This document shows positions 10,981-21,900 of a stretch of 64,000 nucleotides of DNA, in pieces. Origin of the DNA: Vermamoeba vermiformis (lineage: Eukaryota > Tubulinea > Echinamoebida). The stretch's first letter is position 1. Every line of letters begins with the position of its first letter. The translations under genes and the position numbers were made by a program. The notes beneath the pieces are model-generated. The model did no database searches and was not told where the DNA came from. It worked only from the letters and a program-made list of their open reading frames with translations. Location of the stretch: NCBI GenBank assembly GCA_045837725.1, contig JBEWZL010000213.1, forward strand, positions 62,001-126,000, in the 5' to 3' direction.

Positions 10981-12947
10981 TTACAAAATCGTATATTGAT
11001 TAGTAACTTCCTCTAAATATGACTCGCCGACATCATTGTTAAGGGGATTAAAGTCCACATTCAGATCCAGAGCAAGATCGACGTCTAAAAATTCGTTAAA
11101 TGACAACGGAATCTCGTTGCTGTGATTCTCTTCTTCTTCAATTACTTCATATTCATCGCTAATATTATCGGTATGAGAGCTAGCCTCGCTAATTGGCAGA
11201 GCTCTGTGATCCAAGTTCGCATCCAGCTTCAACAACGATAAGAAGTCGAATGACCAATTCCAATGGTGTTTATGATATAAAGTGAACTAAAATAAGACAG
11301 TACCGTTAATATTAATTTTAATAAGGCAATCTATAGACTTCTACTTACGCGATGAATAATCATTCGTTGCACTGGATGTGGTGCCCTGGCATAAAGTTGA
11401 ATTAACGAACCAACTTTCGCTTTGGCTAAATCAACATTGCCTAATCTGATCGCTATCTCCGCATGAAGCGCGTCTAATTTGCAATGAAAAATGTCTCGCA
11501 CTTGATCTCGTTTCTCGGGTGGCGATTGGTTGATGTACCAATTAATGAAATATTCAGCTTTTTGAATGCAAGTGTCGGCTGACCTAAATATAGGTGTTAG
11601 AATACGTAACAATTATGACGACAGTGTTTTTTTCGGATTTGTACCTTAGATCTTGCTGTGAAGTCCATTTTGTGAACGACAAGTGATAATTTATATAGTA
11701 TTGAATAGTAGGACTGCTGGTCTATAATAATCGGTTTTGATAGACACTTTGTAATAACGTGTAAAAACGTTATTTTGTAGCGGATCCATTTTGGAGTAAC
11801 AGAGCACCAGAATTGCCCGCAAGAACGATAAAAATATAGAATGTATTGTATTACTTACGATAGGACCTTCAGTCTCTTCCAACTGTCGGATCTTTTCGAT
11901 TAACAAGTCTTCGTTTAGCCCATCCGGTCCCCAACATTCATGAAATAGCCTTCGAACACGCGTCCTAAATAAGAGATATATTAATTATTTATACGATTTA
12001 ATTTTAGTATTATGCGTACCTGTTCTCATATTCCTTATTGAATACGCCTTTGTGTTTGTTTTGTTCGTAGAGGTCAAAAATTAACATTGAAGTTGATTTT
12101 GAGCCGAAATAATTCTCGCAAAGTCTATAGTACGACACAATAAGACCCAATGATATGACTAGTTGAGGTGTCAGTTCAGGTGTCAAAGTGTCATTGGTGC
12201 CATCGCGAGTGTAAAGTATAGTATTGACGATACTATGCGCTATACGTATTATGTATTCTGCGGCATCGTCATAATAATTTGATTTAAGTCCTAAACAAAA
12301 ATTAAAAATTAATTAACGATATATTAATTAAAATGCTGGTATACTTTTGACATACCTAAGGCGAACATAATAAGGTATTCTAATATTGATAGTAATAATG
12401 GTGTCGGAAAGCCGTTGACTATTGTTAGAAAATCCGCAAAGTTGATCTGAATTATTGCTTGCCAGATCTTCGTTGCGAAATCCAAATTCGGCGCGAAATG
12501 ATTCGCATCAATATACATTAATCTACATGTTGCATTAAATTCCTCCATAAGGTAAGCAGCTGCCTCTGGAGATTTAATAAACTCTTCCGTTTGTGGTCTG
12601 AAATCTGGTCGTGCTTTCAATCCAGTATTTCGTTGAGATAAATTCTGCCATAATTCTGCCATTTTTTTGTTAAATTCTAATTCGAAATGCATTGCGTCAA
12701 GATGAACAGTGGATTTTTTGATTATTTTGAGTGGTTGATCTGCATTAATTTTTAATTCCTTCTTCAGGGCTATTTCTCGTGGCCCTTTTGGTCCTCGTTT
12801 AAGCCGCTCTCCATATACGCATTGCACATTTTTGTCTAAACATTTGCTGCATTGAGGCTTTTGTTTATCACAGCGGATCTTCCTCTCGTGACAATAATTA
12901 CACGCGCTTTGCTGTTTCAACGCTATTTTTTTCTCGTAATCGCTCAT
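10981..12947 (-). CDS. Zn(II)2Cys6 (GAL4-type) transcription factor
   Basis: Starting at ATG 12947, the first exon encodes a perfect binuclear zinc cluster with cysteine spacing C-x2-C-x6-C-x6-C-x2-C-x6-C (ACNYCHERKIRCDKQKPQCS and on), followed by a basic linker and a short coiled region. Further exons (roughly 12290-12020, 11965-11850, 11660-11340) carry a helical middle region like the fungal regulator domain, and the last exon (to 10981) is strongly acidic, as in activation domains. The protein should bind CGG-type sites and act in the nucleus; no target can be inferred. This family is best known from fungi but also occurs in some amoebae. Exon edges after the first exon are approximate. 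Confidence 0.87.
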
Positions 12948-13301
12948 ATCGCGTAGTTGTTATCAAAAATAATCAAAAATAATGTTATGTTTACGCGTGT
13001 CGTTAAGTAATGAATTCACCAGAATCAGATGAGAAATTTCTAGACGAAAAAACGGAACACCAGAACTGCACGTGTCCATATGCATCGGTTACCAATTATT
13101 GTAATTAGATCGCTGCGAAAGAAGCTTTGTTGGCCAACCACCCGAAATTTCCTCCGATCTAGATCAGATCAGCTCCAAGCACCGACCTTATCGATAAACA
13201 AATCCTCTATTAGAAATAATACATATGCCAAATCTAGCAACGCTTAGATTTAAACGCGTTCAGGCAAAGGAAATTGCAGGCGATTCTAGTACAAACGAGC
13301 G
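12948..13301. other. Divergent intergenic region
   Basis: About 350 bases separate the zinc-cluster regulator (-) from the small ORF at 13302 (+), so it may serve both promoters. No repeat or RNA gene is visible. Confidence 0.35.
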
Positions 13302-13565
13302 ATGGATCTACAAGCATTTCTAGGCCGTTGCTTCGCTCCCAGCAGTGATACAGGAGTGCCCACAACAATAACAGTGCGTGGTATAACCATTACCTTCCGT
13401 TCAATTCATGGAAACGATATTTCGGCGAGGATAAACGACGTTCAATTTAGGCGATGGAAATTAGTACCAGCTATTTCTGGGCCTTCTGATATCGAATCGA
13501 TGAAGGACGATGTCTTGATATTTTTCTTTCAGACGGAAGCAGCGGAGCAAAGTGTCCTTTCATGA
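13302..13565 (+). CDS. Small hypothetical protein, 87 aa
   Basis: An ATG-initiated 87-codon frame ends at TGA 13565. The protein alternates short hydrophobic strands (TTITVRGITITFRSI, DVLIFFFQ) and looks like a small beta-rich fold, without signal peptide, membrane segment or cysteine motif. I do not recognise it. Its support is only frame length, an upstream region free of other genes, and a codon pattern that does not clash with neighbours. It could be part of a spliced gene whose other exons I missed. Confidence 0.4.
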   Translation: MDLQAFLGRCFAPSSDTGVPTTITVRGITITFRSIHGNDISARINDVQFRRWKLVPAISGPSDIESMKDDVLIFFFQTEAAEQSVLS

Positions 13566-13720
13566 ACGAATGATTTCCTTATTGGGAAGTATCGCGACGA
13601 CGTGCTAAGGTCAGCATTTTGTTTTGATTATTTAACTTTAATTTCAATTTTATCTTCGTGCGAGGTACCTCAATTAAATACTTTAAAATTCAAGTTCAAA
13701 ACCGGAAGCGGATCTTCAAA

Positions 13721-14208
13721 ATGAACCGATCGGACTCATCAGCAACGACTGCCACGACTGTAATTGCCGCTATTGGCACCTTAGTAATGTTATCAGCCCT
13801 TATTTGGGGTTTTACCGTAGGAAGCTTTTGGGCGGAGGTAATCATTAAAAATTTAATTCAAAAATAGTAATTATTTATAAATTCGATTCTAACGATAAAA
13901 AATAGGGAAAAATCTTGATTGGCTTACCTTGGGGCGTTATTTCCATTATTGACGTGTAAGCACTTTTTAAAAGTCCGAGATCGAAGAACGGATCTAATTT
14001 TTTTCTCCGTAGCTACACCGGAATTATGCTCTTCAGCGTGTGGGTCATCTACAGAGAAAACAACATTATTATTCCGCTCGCTTGGATTTTATTCTTCATT
14101 GTCTGGGGCAATTTTGGCACATCTCTTTACCTTTTCATCGCCGCCCTTCGATCTGGTGGCAACATCAAGCAACTCTTGCTCGGTGCTCGACACTACGAGA
14201 GAGATTGA
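13721..14208 (+). CDS. DUF1475-like small multi-pass membrane protein
   Basis: Three exons (13721-13837, 13906-13955, 14013-14208) splice in frame to about 120 residues. The layout is a short polar N-terminus, a first membrane helix (VIAAIGTLVMLSALIWGFTV), the loop GKILIGLPWGVISIIDVY, a second helix (GIMLFSVWVIY) followed by REN, and a third helix (PLAWILFFIVWGNFGTSLYL). The 'G..PW....I.D.Y......SVWV.Y.E' pattern and three-helix size match DUF1475 proteins known from plants, whose function is unknown. An in-frame ATG lies 63 bases upstream, but the chosen one gives a typical length. Confidence 0.78.
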
Positions 14209-14464
14209 GGAATTGCAAGCTGCTTAATTTGTTGTAGATAACGATAAGATAGAATTTCGAGAATAAAATTGTTCCGTATTTTTGTTAAATGCTCTTTATT
14301 TGTTTATTGTGCCTAACACATTTGGCCTTGGATTACGTGTTTTATTTGCTTTTGAGCTTATCCAACACGTTTCCACTAATAGTGTATGATCTACGAAAAC
14401 GAGCACTGTGATGTGAGTGTAGAAAATGTACCCACCGCAACTTGTTATTTTAGTGCCAGTTCGC

Positions 14465-14473
14465 TATATATAG
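14465..14473 (+). promoter_or_regulatory. TATA-box-like element
   Basis: TATATATAG lies 27-35 bases before the ATG at 14500. The spacing to the start codon allows only a very short leader, so the element may equally be chance AT-rich sequence. Confidence 0.3.
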
Positions 14474-14499
14474 TTTGATTATTACCTGTTTTGGAATAA

Positions 14500-14793
14500 A
14501 TGGCGTCTAGATCAGCTGTTGTATTCTGCAAGTGCAGTTGCACACGTGCCCACTCAGCTGGCCAGCAGCAATCTTCAACAAGGTCAGGTCGGCAATTAGA
14601 TGATGGGCAGTCAGCTGCAGTGTCTGACAGTGAGCATCAAGGTGAGTGTGGAAGAGGTAGCTGTGGTCCTCCCACAGCATTAGGAGCTACAAGTAAGGCT
14701 CTCTCTGCTTCAGCAAAGAATCTATCTAATTCTTCGTCAAAGTCACAGTCTTCTGACAATAAATACTTTTCAACTGCAGAGATGAAAAGATAA
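14500..14793 (+). CDS. Hypothetical Cys/Ser-rich protein, 97 aa (tentative)
   Basis: An ATG frame of 97 codons begins VVFCKCSCTRAHS and continues as a Ser/Ala/Gln-rich tail. It ends only 36 bases from the stop of the convergent kinase-like gene and shares that gene's unusual base usage, unlike the codon style of flanking housekeeping genes. No family is recognised. It may be a small gene of the same transferred or mobile patch, or an accidental frame. Confidence 0.33.
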   Translation: MASRSAVVFCKCSCTRAHSAGQQQSSTRSGRQLDDGQSAAVSDSEHQGECGRGSCGPPTALGATSKALSASAKNLSNSSSKSQSSDNKYFSTAEMKR

Positions 14794-14829
14794 TCATCTT
14801 GAGTGTTTGATGGAGCTATCTGTTACATA

Positions 14830-16907
14830 TTAGTTTGCATTCTTATTTAACAAATTTAAACTTGCATTCTGAGCATAATCAAAGTCAATCACATGCACTT
14901 TCTGCAGAACTGAACACCATAGGATATTTTGTGGGTGCAAATCACAGTGTGAGTATCCAAGCAAGTGCAGCTGGAAAACAAACTCTCTAAGCTGTGTCAT
15001 TATTGTCTGTGCATCAGTAATGTCAACTGGCCGGATCAATGAGGCTAAAGTAGCACCCTCCATGAATGTTGTTAATAAACATGAATGTCCAATAACTTCA
15101 CCACTGAGTAGAAGACATGGAATGTTATCAAATTTGACCAGGTCATGAAGAGCCTTCATTTCTTTTTCAATTTTGTCATGGTTTGAACTCATCTTCAAGA
15201 TGCAGGTCTTTCCTTGATAATTGACTTTCAGGACAGCTGTCACACTGTCCAGTTTCAGTGGCTCAAGCAAAGTGACTTCTGTGCATTTGTCTGGTAGTGA
15301 TTTGACTTCAATTGATGGGCCAAGTTCATGAGAAAATACATTGACTTTTCTCTCTACTTTGACTTTAGAAGCCATACGCCACAAAAGCAAGTAAATAACT
15401 TCTAATATTTCTTCTGGTTGTTCAACACTTAGGTTGCCATATTTGCAGGACTCATTGCATGCCACTACAATGATTTTTTCAGATGTAGTCCAACCATCAT
15501 TATGTGGTGTTATCCAATTAATGCCAAATCTTCCATTGAGATCTGTAACAATAACAATCAATTCTTCAAAATTGGAGGCCTCAGTTATCCTTTTCATTGT
15601 TAATCCATATGCAACATCATAATACTTTTTGAATGCATCTAAAACCTCCTCTTGAAAATTAGACTTAACATCCCAATATAATCGGGGTGCACAATGATTT
15701 CCTTGTTCAGAGAGATACTTGTTAAACCTGATAATAATTATTTGTGTGAAACGAAGTTTGAGTTGCTTACTGCTTTCTCCATTCTCTCTCAGCTTCAGGC
15801 AAGTTGCTTGTAGCACTCTTAGTTGGACCCAGCTCTAACATAGGCTTGGGTTCAGCAGAGTCTTCTTCAATCTCACCTTGCTTCTGCAACACAATGTCAG
15901 CAAATCTCAAACATAATGCAGCAAATACCTCAGATCGGTACTTTTTCCTTGGTATTGATGGGCTATTCTCTCGCTTGCGTTTTCTCCCACCAACTTGTAG
16001 GGTTTCCAATGTGGACAGAACATCAGGAACTCCTGAGAGATTGGAGTTGCCCATCTGAGATACATAGTTGGAACAATTTGATGGTAGAGGCAGTTCTGAG
16101 AGTACATAAGCCAATCTCAAGGCCTTTTCATTGTGAGTTGCATCATAATTACACAACTGAGCTGCTAGGTCTTGCTTTTTTTTTGCAGAGATGCTGTTGT
16201 ATTCATTCTTTACTGCATCTTCCCCAGTATCTCTTAAGTGCTGAAGAAAATCTTTGAACTCCATTTGGGAAGCAAATTTGGCAATTGTGGCCACGTGATC
16301 TTCATTCTTCACTACAGAAGATCCTTTTGGATTTATAATGACGTTGTATCTTTTTTTGCCGATGTTTGAGTAACGGGTACGTGCAACATTCCTTTCTTGT
16401 ATCTCGCGTTCGCGTTCAACCTGTTTAAGTTCAAACTGTTGACGCAGCTCTCGTTCGCGTTCAGGCCATTCAAGTTCAAACTGTCTTTCGCGCTCAACCT
16501 GTTTAAGTTCAATCTGTTGACGCAGCTCTCGTTCGCGTTCAGGCCATTCAAGTTCAAACTGTCGTTCGCGTTCAACCTGTTTAAGTTCAATCTGTTGACG
16601 CAGCGCTCGTTCGCGTTCAGGCCATTCAAGTTCAAACTGTCGTTCGCGTTCAACCTGTTTAAGTTCAATCTGTTGACGCAGCGCTCGTTCGCGTTCAGGC
16701 CATTCAAGTTCAAACTGTCGTTCAATCCGTTGACGCAGCGCTCGTTCGCGTTCAGCCAACTGTCGTTCGCGTTCAGCCAACCGTCGTTCGCGTTCAGCCC
16801 GTTCAAGTTCAAACTGACACAGCTCTCGTTCCAACTGTTGCCGTAGCTCTTGTTCAAGCTCGTCCTCCCTCTTATACTTTTCGAGGAGCTTTGCTTCTAA
16901 ATTATTC
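14830..16907 (-). CDS. Coiled-coil / kinase-like protein, Crinkler-type effector candidate (5' end unresolved)
   Basis: Two exons are clear. The first (to about 15769) encodes a highly charged coiled coil made of 26-residue repeats (units such as ERERQFELEWPERERALRQQ), then a globular middle. After a short intron ending TTATCAG, the second encodes a protein-kinase-like domain with a candidate ATP-site lysine in TCILKMSS, the catalytic loop HCDLHPQNILW and VIDFDYA in place of DFG. The HxDxxxxN and DF(D) residues are all present, so it may be active. Kinase-tailed effectors of this shape are known among Crinkler (CRN) proteins and related lineage-expanded families; that link is inference. No ATG lies in frame before the repeats, and a TAG sits just upstream of 16907 where an acceptor could be, so the gene lacks its first exon or is truncated. 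Confidence 0.68.
16395..16735 (-). repeat. 78-bp tandem repeat (about four units) encoding a 26-residue heptad-like unit
   Basis: The sequence TTCAGGCCATTCAAGTTC recurs at about 16460, 16538, 16616 and 16694, an exact 78-base step. Because 78 is a multiple of three, each unit adds 26 residues without shifting frame. Units are nearly identical at DNA level, so the array expanded recently. Both flanks continue as shorter, degenerate ERER/AERERQL repeats. Confidence 0.9.
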
Positions 16908-17431
16908 TAATTAGAAACTCGAATTCGAAAAAAATATTGCTACCCGATTCAAATTACCCTCGTTTGGATTCCAAATTAAAATAATTACAATTAAGAATTT
17001 TCTGGGCGTGGTAGTCCTTACCTCTAACTGACCAGAGAAAAGAAATAATAATAATTATTCCAAATTGAATTAATTTGATTCTCAAATGCGCAGGGGGAAT
17101 TTGAATTAGGTCAATATAATTCCATATTTCAATAATAAAGGCGCTATATACTAAAGTAAATCAAAATACGAATTATAGACGATTATCATTTCGTAAATCC
17201 GGATCAATTGGTTTCAAAGAGAACACCGTACCGTCTCCTTCCAGGGGAATTGCCGACATATTTCCTGACTATCCTTATGTGCTCCTCTCGAATAATAACA
17301 GAAAATAAAAGTCACCGCCAAAACAATGTTTTTTTGCAACTTGGTTTATTCCAAACAAACAGGTCGCAATACTGGAATTCAGGTTTACACGCGTCCACTG
17401 ATAGCAGAGTGTAAGGCAGAAAGTACTATCT
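16908..17431. other. AT-rich intergenic region
   Basis: About 520 bases between the kinase-like gene's visible 5' end and the hydrolase stop codon. It may hide a missing first exon of the kinase-like gene; I looked for an ATG exon with a donor and found none convincing. No repeat or RNA gene was seen. Confidence 0.35.
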
Positions 17432-18881
17432 TTAGGACGATGACTCTTGCGCTCGATCTAGAATTAAATTTCGCAAGTCGTGCATTGCCGGCAATATTAA
17501 GTGTCCGTAGCCCTAGTAATATGTATTAATACGCTTTGTAACACTGCAAACTACTTACATAATATAATTTAAGTCGTGCATTGGGAACAGTCGCGTTATG
17601 GTAGGCGTTGTCGACAGTTGCATTTTTGTCTTCCGTGCCTAACACAAAATTAATCCGTAAATACAAAGACCATATATGGAGCATGGAGGTATCGCCTACC
17701 GTGCAATACTAAAGTAGGAACAGTAATATCGTTCATGGGCACGTTATCCAAGGTGTTATAAAGTGCCTCGTCGTTGTTCCAACCGTCAATTCTTCTCGAA
17801 GTAAAACACGTGCCAGACTTTAATAATTCCACGAGCCGAGAGTGAGCGCCGGGTACTGTCTTTAGGTACTTCTTTTCTTCGGGAATTGGCAATAGGGAAG
17901 GTAGTAATGACGGGTACCGTTGCAGTAAAAACACGAGGACGTTACAAAAACTGTCGTGCTTGAAGAACCACATTTGAATCTTTTTTGCTAACGGCGACAT
18001 TTTTCTAAAGGCTTCTATGGGCTTTGAAATAGCGCTAAGCATAACTAACTGGTCGCAACTAAACGAATGGTTGATAAGCGGATCTTGACGCGAGACTGTA
18101 TAACTTACATATCCGGGTTTTGACGTGCAAATGAAGCTGCATGAGGCCCACCGCCACTTACACCAATTACCATAACTTTGTTTTTCCTAAATAAGCAGCA
18201 GTGGTGAGAAGATTATCAGCAAAAGGTGCGCATCCGCTGCTTACAATTTTCTTTCCTCGGTAATCCGCAGAACAAACGTACGCAAAATATTACTGTATTC
18301 TATTGCTTGACTAGATTTTTCGGTCACAGTACTGTTCAAATAACCAGGACGAGATGGCAAAATAAATGTCACTTTGGATTTCAAGAGCTCGATTTCTTCT
18401 GGGACTGGTTCGAATGTATTTGATGAGTTAGCATATGCAACTAAATAATCATATTAGTTTAAGCGTTATAGATGCATTTTGGATTATTTGACATTGTAAT
18501 CGAAAATCTTTTAATTTTCCTTACGTGTTTCGGCAACCCAAAGCCCTTGGTCAAAACCACCAGGCATTCCATGAAGTACCTAAAGATAATTATTAATTAA
18601 TTTTCGTTGCTTGCGTAACCGAGTTTCCTCACCAAGATCGGATATTCTCCGTCTCCGTAAGTCGTGTATTGAATCGTGTCTGCTCCAATGGCTTTTGTTG
18701 AACTAAGAGTTTGTAATTTATTATAAATTTCGGCTTTGAATGCTGTGTATTTGCGCCACATCCAAAACCACCAGATGCCGATCGCAACGCCACCAGCTAC
18801 AGCTGCTGATCGCCAATGCGCTTTAGAAGCATCCAATGAATAATATGCGTATTTTTTAACGAGTTCTGTGTATTGCTGCAT
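17432..18881 (-). CDS. Membrane-anchored alpha/beta hydrolase
   Basis: Seven exons on the minus strand run from ATG 18881 to TAA 17432. A hydrophobic N-terminal anchor (VAGGVAIGIWWFWMW) is followed by strand beta3 and the oxyanion loop (VLHGMPGGFDQG), the SRPGYLNS motif after strand beta4, the nucleophile elbow VIGVSGGGPHAASFA (Ser in G-V-S-G-G), a helical cap, VPTLVLHGTED with the acidic residue, and GYGHLILP with the catalytic His. All triad members are present, so an active serine hydrolase or lipase/epoxide-hydrolase relative is likely; the substrate is unknown. One donor is AT|GTAAGT at the end of the elbow exon, and the next exon starts at 18058 after TTTAG, which restores frame. Confidence 0.87.
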
Positions 18882-18975
18882 TGGGTATTTTTCGAATTTA
18901 GTTGGAAAAGTACATCAACGTAATAAATTGCAACAGCTTAGCACTGTTCTGTTATTTTAAAGTTGGTTCGTCATA

Positions 18976-21900
18976 ATGGAAAAGAACGACCAGCAAAACA
19001 GGTATGTACGCAGTAGGTCATTTCCTGTAAACACGATCCAGTCGTTGCAAAAAATATTATTGGTTAGTTTAAATAATTTGATTAAGCTTTGATAATATTA
19101 GTGATCCACTGCCCGAGGTAGAGGAGGAGGTTGCTTCGATCCAACAAGTAAGTCTTGATTTTTGCAAGATTTTTAATTCTTTAGGCCTCTGTTTGCGTTA
19201 ATATTAATTTGATAATATTTAGAATACAAATGAAGTCCAAATATCACAAAAATCAACGCAATATCGATTAGCACCGTCCACGATCGGCCACTATTTCCAT
19301 CTGTCTTGTGATCGCTTTTTAGCGTTTAAAACTAGCGGTATTGATTCAATTAGATGGTGCTTTAAGGTAATTAATTTTAATTATTAATTAATAATTGCTA
19401 AGGAATTAATTTATTCCTATTCTTTCAGGACGGTGACGTTTGGAAGACTTACACGCGCGAAGAAAGCGTTTGGATCGAAATGGCGTATTTAAATAATGAA
19501 AAGAAAATTACTTTATCGAATGATAGAACTATAGTATTCAACGAGCTTACAGAAACGAAAAAATCGAAGGATCAAGATCCAGCCGAGTCTAAACCAGTCA
19601 GACGCGGAGTTTGGTTCTTCGAAAACGAGCAAAAAAATCTCGTGCCTTTGTCTGATAGCTTGGTAGCCGAGATTGAGAATGCCAAGAAAAGCGAAGAAAA
19701 GATGTCAAAGCTCGCTGAGGAGTTCAAAACCGTTGAAGGCTTGGCTATGAAAATCAATATTAAAGATAATATTGTCATGATTAAGAAAGAGGAGGACAAG
19801 CTCGTTGAATTGAAATTACAACGAGGACTTTCTGGCGAAGATGAAGTTAAAGACGTTATTGGTAAGTGTCACCCTCGCACGAGTCAAAAAATAGGCCAAA
19901 CCATAACTAATTCCAAATTAGGCAAGGCTCATATCGACAGTGGAGAAGTATGGGAAGAAACAATTGTGCAAACACTACTGACGGAGAGAGGCCACCAAGT
20001 TTTCACTGCAACGAGCAAAGATCAACTCGAGTTGAAACTTTCTGCGCAGAAAATCGAGTACCAAGAGTTCATTACGATATTGAAGACGTTCAAATACGAG
20101 CCTATTGAAGGCAAAAGATATTTCATTTATCAGCCGACCGTGATTATCCCGCAAGAATTCTACGAAAAGTTCAACGTGCCCTCGTACAAAGTCACTTTCT
20201 CGAATTGTTATCCTGACTTTATGGAGCTCAAATGCACCGAAAGTACGTTCATACTCGATCTATATTAATCATAGCTAATACTTGTTCGCAGGTGGTCAAA
20301 TTGAATTGACGGTCGTTGACGCCAAAGCCTCACCGAAGATGAAATTGTCGCATCGAATTCAAGTCGCCATGTACGCGCTGTACTTGGAAGAAGTGTTCAA
20401 GAAAGAAAATATCACGAACATAACTATTTCAACTAATGGTGGTGTTTGGATCAGACCTAATGAGGACTACACGTTATTCGATTTGACGCCTGTCAAACAC
20501 GTGCTTCAAGAATTTTTGAACTGCAATAACATGGACAGCAAACTTCGCTTGATTCTTAACACCGCACTTCACGAGGTTCCTTATCACCTCAACAAACGAT
20601 GCTCGGGATGTCCTTACTTGCCCATTTGTGAAGCACAGGTACGGCAGAAACTTTAATTAACGTCGTTTGATTAACTCACTTTGTATCACAGTCGAACAAT
20701 TCTTTGGATTTGTCATTGGTGAAAGGTATCACTAGACAACGAAAGCAATTTATGGTCGAGTTCTTGCAGAAGTTAGATCAATCGGGTGTCAAGAAAACAA
20801 AGAAATATCCTACTGGTACGTCCTTCAGTAATAATCATTGGCCAAAAAACATTAACGGATTTTTTATTAGTGAATTCTATGGAGAAGAAATCTATCAAGC
20901 GATTGAAAGTTTATGACATCGAAGACTGTCATCAATTATTTGGCGAGTTGTTCCCTAAATCTCCTGCGAGCTTCTTAGGTAAGTTTCCGCGGAACCTATT
21001 CAAGCACGGGTCGATCTGACATCTGACAGATATCAAGCCGAAAGAAAAGCCAAAGAAACGTACGCCAACCAAGGCTAAAGCAAGTGCCTCAGAACCGAAT
21101 ACTCCGGCAAAGGGTGATGCAAATCCAGCTGAGCCACAAACTCCGGTGAAATCAACGGGAACTGATCCAGCGACCCCTGCAACTCCGTCAACACCTCAAA
21201 CTGCAAACACTAACGCGCCCTTGTCTCCTACGACCCCATTCGAGTTGCGAGAGACTATTGGTAGCGCGACCAATGCTCAAGTTTGGATGACTAGAAAGGA
21301 GAAACCGACGGACGAAGTCAACTACGAGAACTTGCCGCAAAGTGTCAAGCTTGAATTATGGGACTTGAAGTGCAAAGTTGATTCGTGGATGACCAAAGAC
21401 ATCGTGTTCTATAACACCGCGGCTCCTGTAAGTAATTTTACCATGAGACTTTAGATGTTTTACTGACCTTGCTAGACGATGACTTCTGAGAGTGACATTT
21501 CAGCCGTGATCAACGTAATTTCTGATCCGCCTTCGGGATCGATTTGTGGCTGGTTCGTACACTTCTCTGTTACCACAAAGAGCTTTGTAAAAGAAGGCCT
21601 GTTGAATGTATTGGCTGAGCAAGTACTCGCTCAAAACGACTTATCGGTACGAATTCTTACGGACTTCTTGCGCAACTCAACTTTTTAACGCTTTAATATA
21701 TAGTTCGTTGAGAATGTGAAGATTGATGGTACCAACTCGATCTTTATTTACGACATGATAAGCCAGCCAAGTCCTCCTGATTCGCAATCTGTTCAACTGT
21801 TAGAAACGAGATTGGTCAAGACTTTGCACGCTTGTCTTAGCGTGCTTTCAATTTACAACACGAAGTACCGCGATGAAGAAGAGAAGAAGGGCAAAAAGCC

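Noticed and set aside
16333-16857. Long open frames in two further frames and on the plus strand across the 78-bp repeats
   Set aside because: The repeat unit lacks stop codons in several frames, so any reading stays open. The products are low-complexity and only the ERER-type frame joins the kinase domain.
17208-17529. Two small plus-strand ORFs near 17.2-17.5 kb
   Set aside because: The right part overlaps the hydrolase's terminal exon, which carries the catalytic His, on the other strand. The rest shows no coding signs.
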